NCBI GenBank assembly: GCA_036272735.1
Contig: DATAYF010000014.1
Span: 1 to 29,137, forward strand
Reading direction: 5' to 3'
Source of the DNA: DATAYF01 sp036272735
Lineage (GTDB): Bacteria > Chloroflexota > Ktedonobacteria > Ktedonobacterales > Ktedonobacteraceae
DNA length: 29,137 nt
Below are positions 23,308-29,137 of the stretch, piece after piece. Every line of letters begins with the position of its first letter. Position 1 is the first letter of the stretch. Under the pieces are notes generated by a model that had not been told where the DNA came from, did no database searches, and worked only from the letters and a program-made list of their open reading frames with translations. The position numbers were made by a program, and so were the translations under genes.

Positions 23308-24303
23308 TTATGCGCGTGCCAGATCACGTATGCCTTCGTACCGCTCGGGATATCGTAGTTTGCGCAGGGCCTTCACCTCAATCTGACGGATACGCTCGCG
23401 TGTGAGGTGGAAAAAGACACTTACTTCATCCAACGACAACGAATGACCATCCTTCAAGCCGTAGCGCATCTCGATAATGGTGCGCTCACGTGGATTGAGC
23501 ACCTCTATCGCTTTCTCGATATAATCGCGCTGCATCTGTTGCGACGATTGATCCGGCGGTGTTGAGATACTGGTATCTTCCAGCATATCGGCCAGGTGAT
23601 ACTCCTCGTCATCGGCCATAGGCGCGTCTAACGAGATGGGCTGTTCGGCGACGCTGAGCAGTTCTACCACGCGCTCACGAGATAACCCAACCTCGATTGC
23701 CAATTGTTCTGCCAGAGGCTCAATGCCCTGCTCTTGATAAATGCGGCGAGCAACACGCTTGATTTTATAAATAAGTTCGACAACATGCACTGGGATATGA
23801 ATGCTGCGCGAATGTTCAGCAATTGCCCGGCTTATCGCCTGGCGAATCCACCAGGTCGCATACGTACTGAAACGAAAACCACGCTGGTAATCAAATTTTT
23901 GGGTCGCGCGCATCAAGCCGATGTTGCCTTCCTGAATCAGATCTAACAAAGGCAAGCCTTGATTTGCATAGCGTTTAGCAATACTAACAACCAGGCGTAA
24001 ATTTGCTTCCATGAGCTTTTGGCCAGCGTAGATGTCGCCATTTGCCACACGCTCAGCCAACTTGAGTTCCTGCTCAGCAGAAAGGAGTGGATACATACCT
24101 ATTTCTTTTAAATATTGTTTGACCGAGTCCTCGACAGCTCCGCGCTCGTCCTCGACTTCTTCATTATATGCGCAATCTATATCGTTCTCGTCTTTTATAC
24201 TATTTCTCTCGTAAGTGTACTCTTGAGAAGTACGCCTCTTCCCCAATGCAACTTTCTCACTCTTCCCCACACCACGTGACGTCTTTGTTGCTCTAGCTAC
24301 CAT
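23308..24303 (-). CDS. Sigma-70 family RNA polymerase sigma factor, RpoD/SigA type
   Basis: This 331-residue primary-type sigma factor directs promoter recognition. Region 1.2 starts at about residue 60 (SVKQYLKEIGMYPLLSAEQELKLAERV). Region 2 has NLRLVVSIAKRYANQGLPLLDLIQEGNIGLMRATQKFDYQRGFRFSTYATWWIRQAI, nearly the RpoD consensus, including -10 recognition. Region 3 is at about 170-240, and region 4 (LNPRERTIIEMRYGL, LTRERIRQIEVKALRKLR) recognises -35. Region 1.1 is replaced by a short basic/acidic tail. The region 4 segment SLDEVSVFFHLT deviates from usual LEEVG. It could be the housekeeping factor or a paralogue (SigB-like); the sequence cannot decide. AAGGAG is seven bases before the ATG. 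Confidence 0.94.
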   Translation of the reverse strand: MVARATKTSRGVGKSEKVALGKRRTSQEYTYERNSIKDENDIDCAYNEEVEDERGAVEDSVKQYLKEIGMYPLLSAEQELKLAERVANGDIYAGQKLMEANLRLVVSIAKRYANQGLPLLDLIQEGNIGLMRATQKFDYQRGFRFSTYATWWIRQAISRAIAEHSRSIHIPVHVVELIYKIKRVARRIYQEQGIEPLAEQLAIEVGLSRERVVELLSVAEQPISLDAPMADDEEYHLADMLEDTSISTPPDQSSQQMQRDYIEKAIEVLNPRERTIIEMRYGLKDGHSLSLDEVSVFFHLTRERIRQIEVKALRKLRYPERYEGIRDLARA

Positions 24304-24318
24304 AATGAGTACTCCTTT

Positions 24319-24426
24319 TTATGACACCCTCCGTTGATCAACTTGAACACGGAGTATTTCTTCAATTTCTTCTACAGAACATCCACCAGTGGTGGTACCG
24401 CTTAAATAATGCTCTCGTATTTTCAT
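24319..24426 (-). CDS. Candidate 35-residue leader peptide ahead of the sigma gene
   Basis: A 35-codon frame ends 15 bases before the sigma factor start and ends in VDQRRVS. The middle (GTTTGGCSVEEIEEILRVQVD) looks like an amphipathic helix and not random translation. The ATG at 24426 has no obvious ribosome site, and the frame stays open another 61 codons upstream, so the start is unsure. If translated, it could couple to or attenuate the sigma gene. Confidence 0.35.
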   Translation of the reverse strand: MKIREHYLSGTTTGGCSVEEIEEILRVQVDQRRVS

Positions 24427-24944
24427 TACTGTGCAATATTTATGCCAAAGGCAAGAGAATGAAGCGAATTTCATACAATAACCAGAAAAGACCCTCGTGG
24501 ACGTGTGAGACAAACAACTTTTCACGACACCAACAAGAGCATGCGCAAGGGAAAGACAGGCTAGAGCAAATGGGTATGCTGCGAAACATCCATTTCCGCT
24601 GATGCTCACAATAGGCCGATACGCGCCAAAAGGAGATCAGATAAAGCAAGCGAGAGAGCGGAATATATTTCCATAAGTGGGGGTTTTTACGCACCCCGTC
24701 ACCTAGTAAACATCTATAAATGCGAACGCTTGACTAGAGTTGTAACTCCTGCTATGCTGAAGGTAAGAAGCAATAGGATAGCAGTTGCAGCAAAAAAATG
24801 GTGTCACACGCTGGTGATACAAACGGGCAACTGCCATCAGAGGTTAATCACCTGGTCTCTCATATGGACGCTCCTCTCTTGGGTTATCGCGTGAAAAGGG
24901 AATGTACCTGTAGGTAGAAAAATGAATTTTCTTTCATGTAGCTA
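24427..24944. other. Gene-sparse stretch with a promoter and a nested hairpin
   Basis: No gene is supported between the sigma leader and the next promoter. It contains a promoter at 24730-24758. A nested hairpin follows: GCAGTTGC (24781-24788) with GCAACTGC (24827-24834), enclosing GTGTCAC and GTGATAC (about 24801-24820). A small RNA transcribed rightward from about 24765 is possible, but its end is not visible. Confidence 0.4.
24730..24758 (+). promoter_or_regulatory. Orphan promoter in the sigma to zinc-ribbon gap
   Basis: TTGACT at 24730-24735 and TATGCT at 24753-24758 are separated by 17 bp. No gene starts within 300 bases behind it. Confidence 0.5.
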
Positions 24945-24973
24945 CTGACAGGGAAGAAGAGTTGTGGTATGAT
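24945..24973 (+). promoter_or_regulatory. Promoter candidate of the zinc-ribbon gene
   Basis: CTGACA at 24945-24950 and TATGAT at 24968-24973 are separated by 17 bp. The leader to the GTG at 25133 would be about 150 bases and shows no riboswitch that I recognise. Confidence 0.55.
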
Positions 24974-25132
24974 TGTGAAAGGCATGGATTAAACCTGCTG
25001 TGGGGATGCGGATGCAGCGGCGGAGGCTCCCCCTCGGCTTACATTCTCGTTACGCCTCACTTTTTGGTTCACCGACCAATACTTGAGACGGGCGATTGTT
25101 ACCTCCAGAGAAGTAAGGAAGGAGGCGATTTC

Positions 25133-25348
25133 GTGGAAAACGCATTTCCTCGGTGTCGCAAATGTAGTGAAGGTGATCTGGTTCCGCTTTCGGATTTCGG
25201 TAGCCAGGGAGCTTCCATCGAGTATAAGGCGTGGGTTTGTACCAACCCTTCGTGCCTGTACAACATTAAGATCCGCAATGGCGACATTATTATCAACGAA
25301 CCAATCAGTGATGGCTCTCTCCATTCATATCGCTCCAACCGTCAGTAA
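25133..25348 (+). CDS. Small zinc-ribbon-like protein
   Basis: The predicted 71-residue protein has two Cys pairs, Cys8/Cys11 (CRKC) and Cys36/Cys41 (CTNPSC), spaced like a zinc ribbon. The rest is mainly short beta-prone stretches (ASIEYKAWVC, LYNIKIRNGDIIIN). GGAGG lies eight bases before the GTG start. A longer open frame reaches back to 24962 through the promoter and was rejected. The role is unknown; such small ribbons often bind nucleic acid or a protein partner. It is on the strand of ftsY, but the 302-bp gap between them argues for separate transcripts. Confidence 0.68.
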   Translation: MENAFPRCRKCSEGDLVPLSDFGSQGASIEYKAWVCTNPSCLYNIKIRNGDIIINEPISDGSLHSYRSNRQ

Positions 25349-25650
25349 GAGTGGGGTATGACATCACAAGCGTACCAATATGTGTTCTCGGCGAGCGATT
25401 GGTGCGCACAACCATGGCAAAAGGCATATTTTTATCTTTTTGCCAGGTTCGTCTAGAGGGACGAAGTCACTGTTTCCATTGGACGTCTCAGTGATCTGGC
25501 TCCCTCTTCTTCGAGTTTGCGAAGATTATACGTTCCTTGCATTCATATGACTGCTCAGCATTCAATGTGAAGCGTTGTTTATGAATGGCTATGATGATTA
25601 CAGGCTACTTACTACAGTTTGCCGTATAAATATAAGGAGTCAGTGCGCAC
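25349..25650. other. Intergenic region before ftsY
   Basis: No gene is supported. TGGCAAAA at 25415-25422 and TTTTGCCA at 25438-25445 form a weak hairpin with T-rich sequence between, possibly the terminator of the zinc-ribbon gene. I see no clear ftsY promoter. AAGGAG at 25634-25639 is the ftsY ribosome site. Confidence 0.4.
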
Positions 25651-26652
25651 GTGCTCAATCGATTTTTTGGGCAAAAACCAGATGAGGACCCGAAAAAGCA
25701 ATCTGAGGGGACGCAAGAAGAAAAGGAAGCAGAGCCAGCTAGGGATGAACCACAGCGCTTTGGTTTTCTTAATCGTACGCGCCAGATGTTTAGCCGGGTG
25801 AGTAACACCATCCAGCAAACTGATAACATCACCGACGAGTTATGGGATGAGTTGGAAGAGTCGTTGCTAGGAGCTGATGTCGGACCAGGCACAAGCATAT
25901 GGCTCATTGAACGTTTGCGTCAGCGCGTCGAAGAAGAACATATGAATACAGGCGCACAAGTACAGCGCGCTCTACGCGAAGAACTAGCCTCGCTCCTCGG
26001 CACATCATCATCCTTACGCTTTTCCAAACAATCCCCATTGACCGTTGTGTTGATTATTGGCGTGAACGGATCAGGCAAAACCACCAGTATAGCCAAAATG
26101 GCCTATCGCCTGAAGCAAGAAGGTCACGCAGTAATGCTGGCGGCTGGGGATACTTTTCGCGCCGCCGCCATTGATCAAATCAAGGTTTGGGGTGAACGTG
26201 TTGGCGTTCCGGTCATCAGCCAAAATCCCAACTCAGATCCGGGTGCCGTTGTTTACGATGCTCTTCAGGCCGCGAAAACACGGGGGAGCGATATACTCCT
26301 CGTGGATACGGCCGGACGTCTACATACAAAATACAATCTGATGGAAGAGCTGAAGAAAATCAACAAGGTCATTCAGAAATTTGTGCCAGATGGTCCGCAC
26401 GAGTTACTCATGGTTGTTGACGCAACGACCGGGCAAAACGCTCTGCTGCAAGCACGTCAATTTGCCGCAGATATCGGCCTGACTGGTGTGATCATTACCA
26501 AAATGGATAGTACAGCCAAGGGTGGCTTTGCTTTCGCCGTAGCCGACGACCTGGGCGTACCCATCAAATTCATCGGCACTGGTGAGAAAGTCGGAGACCT
26601 CTCACCATTTGAGCCACGAGCATTTGTAGAGGCACTCTTCGCCCAAGAATAA
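25651..26652 (+). CDS. ftsY: Signal recognition particle receptor FtsY
   Basis: This 333-residue GTPase is the membrane receptor for SRP and delivers ribosomes making membrane proteins. A short acidic/basic N-terminal A region (1-35) precedes the N helical domain (about 40-125) and the G domain. G-domain motifs are GVNGSGKT (137-144), DTFRAAAIDQ, DTAGRLHT (219-226), TKMD (283-286) and GTGEKVGDLSPF. A long A domain as in E. coli is absent, as usual outside enterobacteria. Start is GTG at 25651, 11 bases after AAGGAG. accD begins 15 bases after its stop. Confidence 0.96.
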   Translation: MLNRFFGQKPDEDPKKQSEGTQEEKEAEPARDEPQRFGFLNRTRQMFSRVSNTIQQTDNITDELWDELEESLLGADVGPGTSIWLIERLRQRVEEEHMNTGAQVQRALREELASLLGTSSSLRFSKQSPLTVVLIIGVNGSGKTTSIAKMAYRLKQEGHAVMLAAGDTFRAAAIDQIKVWGERVGVPVISQNPNSDPGAVVYDALQAAKTRGSDILLVDTAGRLHTKYNLMEELKKINKVIQKFVPDGPHELLMVVDATTGQNALLQARQFAADIGLTGVIITKMDSTAKGGFAFAVADDLGVPIKFIGTGEKVGDLSPFEPRAFVEALFAQE

Positions 26653-26667
26653 CGGGAGAATTTTTGT

Positions 26668-27516
26668 ATGGTCAAAGAAGCGGCAGTCCCCTCCACTAAA
26701 CAGGCATCAGCGATTGGTGCCACGCTACCTGAGATGGGGAATGTAGCAGTTAAGTGTCCCAAATGTAAAGAAATTTTATATACGCGGGATTGGGAAAAAA
26801 ATCTCAAAATATGCTCACGCTGCGGCTATCATTTCGCGCTCAGCGCCTACGAACGCATTACATTGTTGGTAGATGCTGGCAGCTTTATTGAGCAAGACGC
26901 CGATATGATCTCTACCAACCCACTCAAATTCGTCAGTCGTGACCAGGATTACGCGACCAAGCTCACAGAAGATCAGCAGAAGACCGGTATGAAAGAGGGC
27001 GTGGTGATTGGCCACGCGCTGATTGAAAGTCAGCCCCTCGCGCTGGCCGTTATGGATTTCCGCTTCATTGGTGGAAGTATGGGATCGGTGGTCGGCGAAA
27101 AAATCACACGCGCCATCGAACTTGGCATCGACAAGCATATGCCGGTACTCATTAGCACAGCATCAGGTGGCGCGCGTATGCAGGAGGGGCTGTACTCGCT
27201 GATGCAGATGGCGAAAACGTCAGCAGCGCTGGCAAAACTTGGCGAGGCCAAGCTCCCTTATTTTAGTCTGCTTACCCATCCCACCACGGGTGGCGTCACC
27301 GCCAGCTTTGCCATGCTCGGCGACGTTATCCTGGCAGAGCCGGGCGCTCTCGTCTGTTTTACCGGTCCGCGCGTCATTGAACAATTTATGCATATCAAAT
27401 TACCGGAAAATACAGTCAACTCGGAATTTGCTCTGCAACATGGTATGATTGACGAGATTGTCCATCGACGTGATTTACGCCATACACTAGGACGACTCCT
27501 ACGCTTGTATGCATAA
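26668..27516 (+). CDS. accD: Acetyl-CoA carboxylase carboxyltransferase subunit beta
   Basis: This 282-residue subunit joins AccA to transfer carboxyl from carboxybiotin to acetyl-CoA, the first step of fatty acid synthesis. An N-terminal zinc ribbon has Cys30, Cys33, Cys49 and Cys52 (CPKC, CSRC). The carboxyltransferase core has DFRFIGGSMGSVVGEK, STASGGARMQEG and TGGVTASFAMLGDV. The first 25 residues are variable. The ATG at 26668 follows GGGAGAA. ftsY lies 15 bp upstream and accA 46 bp downstream. Biotin carboxylase and carrier genes are not in the window. Confidence 0.96.
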   Translation: MVKEAAVPSTKQASAIGATLPEMGNVAVKCPKCKEILYTRDWEKNLKICSRCGYHFALSAYERITLLVDAGSFIEQDADMISTNPLKFVSRDQDYATKLTEDQQKTGMKEGVVIGHALIESQPLALAVMDFRFIGGSMGSVVGEKITRAIELGIDKHMPVLISTASGGARMQEGLYSLMQMAKTSAALAKLGEAKLPYFSLLTHPTTGGVTASFAMLGDVILAEPGALVCFTGPRVIEQFMHIKLPENTVNSEFALQHGMIDEIVHRRDLRHTLGRLLRLYA

Positions 27517-27562
27517 ATCCGCTGTGGTATGACTATAAGCAGCCTACAAAGGGACGGGAACA

Positions 27563-28552
27563 ATGGCTTACGATCTGGAATTTGAGAAGCCGCTGGCCGA
27601 ACTAGAAAAGAAGATTACCGCGCTACAACGCAAAGGTGATCGTCTCAAGCCAGATGAGCGTACACAATTACAAGCACTTGAGCAAGATTTACTGCATCGT
27701 ACAGAAGCAATATATAGAGATTTGACGCCGTGGCAGACGGTTCTGGTGGCACGACACAAGGATCGCCCTCACACGACCGATTATGTCAAACTTATTTGTG
27801 ATAATTTTTTTGAAATGCATGGTGATCGTACCTTTGGTGACGACCATGCAATCATTGCCGGTCCGACCAGCATAGGGGACCAAAAAGTTATGGTCATCGG
27901 CCACGAAAAAGGCCGAGATATGAAAGAGCGCATATTTCGGAACAATGGCATGCCGCATCCAGAAGGATACCGCAAGACCGCTCGTTTGATGCGCCAGGCC
28001 GAAAAGTTTGCGATGCCAATTGTGGCGTTTATTGATGTTTCTGGTGCTTCGCCTGGTCTTGAAGACGAGGAACGTGGACAATCAGAGGCCATCGCGGCCA
28101 ATCTGTACCTCATGTCCCGTCTGCACGTACCTATCGTGGCGATTGTTATCGGTGAAGGCGGCAGCGGTGGAGCGATGGCTATCAGTATCGCGGACCGCAT
28201 TCTTATGCTGGAAAACAGCTACTACACGGCAGCAGCTCCTGAAGCAGCAGCCTCTATCATGTGGCGCGACTCGAAGCAAGCGCCTCAGGCAGCAGAGGCC
28301 ATGCATATCAGCGCACGCGAAGTGTATAACCTTGAACTTGCAGATGAACTCATTGCCGAGCCGTTAGGCGGCGCTCATCGCAATTATCAGCAGGCAGCCG
28401 AAAATATCAAAGCTGCAATCTTAAAGCAGCTAGCAACACTCAAAGAGTTATCCATCGAGCAGCTATTAGAGCAGCGCTATCAGAAGTTCAGGGTTATCGG
28501 TCCATATGGACGGGCCGAAATGCCACAAGTTTCCGCAATCTCCTCGGTCTAA
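27563..28552 (+). CDS. accA: Acetyl-CoA carboxylase carboxyltransferase subunit alpha
   Basis: This 329-residue subunit is the partner of AccD and forms the heterotetrameric carboxyltransferase. Family markers are LEFEKPLAELEKKI at the start, ARHKDRPHTTDYV, GDRTFGDDHAIIAG, IGHEKGRDMKERIFRNNGMPHPEGYRKTARLM, FIDVSGASPGLEDEERGQSEAIA and IGEGGSGGAMAI. Length fits. The usual TPGA segment reads SPGL. GGGACGGGAA precedes the ATG at 27563. A fresh promoter begins four bases after its stop. Confidence 0.97.
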   Translation: MAYDLEFEKPLAELEKKITALQRKGDRLKPDERTQLQALEQDLLHRTEAIYRDLTPWQTVLVARHKDRPHTTDYVKLICDNFFEMHGDRTFGDDHAIIAGPTSIGDQKVMVIGHEKGRDMKERIFRNNGMPHPEGYRKTARLMRQAEKFAMPIVAFIDVSGASPGLEDEERGQSEAIAANLYLMSRLHVPIVAIVIGEGGSGGAMAISIADRILMLENSYYTAAAPEAAASIMWRDSKQAPQAAEAMHISAREVYNLELADELIAEPLGGAHRNYQQAAENIKAAILKQLATLKELSIEQLLEQRYQKFRVIGPYGRAEMPQVSAISSV

Positions 28553-28555
28553 TCA

Positions 28556-28584
28556 TTGACAATCAGCTACAGATGCGCTATTAT
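28556..28584 (+). promoter_or_regulatory. Consensus promoter ahead of the tRNA-Leu fragment
   Basis: TTGACA at 28556-28561 and TATTAT at 28579-28584 are separated by 17 bp. Transcription would start near 28591, about 13 bases before the tRNA-like sequence. Confidence 0.75.
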
Positions 28585-28603
28585 GCACACTGCAAGGGGA
28601 TAC

Positions 28604-28643
28604 GCCGCTGTGGCGGAACGGTATACGCGCTTGTCTCAAAAAC
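28604..28643 (+). pseudogene. 5' half of a tRNA-Leu, interrupted or truncated after the anticodon loop
   Basis: The first 40 bases read like a leucine tRNA: acceptor strand GCCGCTG, TG, the D-arm GCGGAACGGTATACGC, and the anticodon stem CTTGT with loop CTCAAAA (anticodon CAA, 28637-28639). The 3' side of the stem should be ACAAG but reads ACCTG, and no variable arm, T-arm or CAGCGGC acceptor strand follows to the window end. The gene has a good promoter. It is either truncated or interrupted by an insertion whose 3' exon is beyond the window. Confidence 0.6.
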
Positions 28644-28737
28644 CTGAAGACCGTCACCCCGCTCTACAAGCCAGTTCATGCAATTTGCCCTCCCATTGTG
28701 CGTTTGTTCTTTCAACGCCCATGAAGGAGGGTTTTTC

Positions 28738-29061
28738 ATGCTGATCCGCAGCGCTGTCAAGGCCGGGACCATCTTCTATGTAGGAAAGGGCACAGGAAAG
28801 CGAGTCGCATCCCACGAGTCAGCGACCAGGGCGACCATGAAGAGTCACAAGTACATGTGGCTCAAGCACAAGCATAAGGTGATCCTGGAAATACAGGACG
28901 CGGGATATGATGTGGTCCAGGAAATAGTGGGGAGGACAGACGACGAGCTGCGCGCCTACGAGACCGAGTCCTACTACATCACGCAGGTGGGGTTGCAGAA
29001 CTTGACCAACTCCACCTATGGCTATCGTCCTAAAACAAAAAGAAGCCCCCGTCATCGTTGA
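28738..29061 (+). CDS. GIY-YIG-type nuclease domain protein
   Basis: This 107-residue protein has the variant GIY-YIG core TIFYVGKGTGKRVASHES (11-28), seen in phage and mobile homing-type nucleases with FYVGKG in place of GIY-x-YIG. A putative catalytic Glu lies in AYETESYYI (75-82), followed by LQNLTNSTYGYRP. The family cuts DNA and often mobilises introns or intervening sequences. The ATG at 28738 is seven bases after GAAGGAGG. CCCTCC at 28688-28693 could pair with GGAGGG at 28726-28731 and mask that ribosome site. It lies 94 bases behind a broken tRNA-Leu, which suggests a mobile origin. The final 76 bases show no further gene. Confidence 0.75.
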   Translation: MLIRSAVKAGTIFYVGKGTGKRVASHESATRATMKSHKYMWLKHKHKVILEIQDAGYDVVQEIVGRTDDELRAYETESYYITQVGLQNLTNSTYGYRPKTKRSPRHR

Positions 29062-29137
29062 CAGGGGCCAGAGGGTGGGGGCCAGAGAGCGACCCCTAGG
29101 AAATTTTAGATAAGCGTTCAAGGATTTGGTGAAGGAG

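Noticed and set aside
24388..24401. T-box-like sequence GGTGGTACCGC on the plus strand
   Set aside because: No stem I, terminator or aminoacyl-tRNA gene follows; it lies in the sigma leader and its small open frame.
24974..25132. Possible SRP RNA next to ftsY
   Set aside because: The conserved SRP RNA tetraloop and internal-loop bases (GTCAGG, GGAAGCAG) are missing.
28604..29061. Group I intron in tRNA-Leu
   Set aside because: No convincing P1 with a U-G splice pair and no P7/P3 core could be found by eye; kept only as a question in the findings.

Overview
The window looks like a chromosomal segment of a Chloroflexota bacterium, most probably of the Ktedonobacter group. The inference rests on gene content: two F420-type (DDN/DUF385) nitroreductases, a fused trpC-trpF, a T-box in front of trpS at the head of a trp operon, separate accD and accA, a class Ia-type DAHP synthase with a ferredoxin-like N-terminus, and GTG starts with strong AGGAG ribosome sites. 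I could not run a database search, so the taxon is an inference.

Region 1 (1-2490) is accessory. It has a possible C-terminal scrap of an IS200/IS605 OrfB gene, two DUF385 nitroreductases on the minus strand, and a divergent PadR regulator. The second nitroreductase is driven by a promoter embedded in a perfect 25-bp inverted repeat. The padR promoter carries two ACGATATATCGT palindromes. Region 2 (2493-6492) holds an O-antigen-ligase-like polymerase, a DtxR/MntR-type metal regulator, a LysM plus lytic transglycosylase cell-wall enzyme and a small unknown gene.

Region 3 (6518-10796) is an envelope-stress-like or copper-related module: an OmpR-type response regulator and its histidine kinase, a SHOCT-domain membrane peptide, and a divergent four-gene operon. 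That operon encodes a cupredoxin lipoprotein, two small proteins resembling the C-terminal effector domain of PadR regulators but without a DNA-binding domain, and a four-helix membrane protein. A nearly identical 11-bp-spaced direct repeat (TGACAAATCxA TGACAAAA) lies ahead of both the SHOCT gene and the cupredoxin operon, which suggests a two-component regulon.

Region 4 (10793-21701) is an aromatic amino acid supercluster. A consensus promoter and a tryptophan T-box (specifier TGG) precede trpS-trpE-trpG-trpD-trpCF-trpB-(B3/B4 tRNA-editing-like gene)-trpA, followed by aroH and aroF. The near-absence of gaps suggests one T-box-controlled transcript through trpA. A compact three-way-junction RNA candidate lies just upstream of aroH.

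Region 5 (21702-28552) is mostly housekeeping. It has a degenerate inverted-repeat element, prfB with a programmed +1 frameshift, a primary-type sigma-70 factor facing it across a shared terminator, a roughly 700-bp sparsely coding stretch with two promoters, a small zinc-ribbon gene, and the ftsY-accD-accA cluster. Region 6 (28556-29137) has a consensus promoter followed by the 5' half of a tRNA-Leu that loses tRNA character just past the anticodon loop, then a GIY-YIG nuclease gene.
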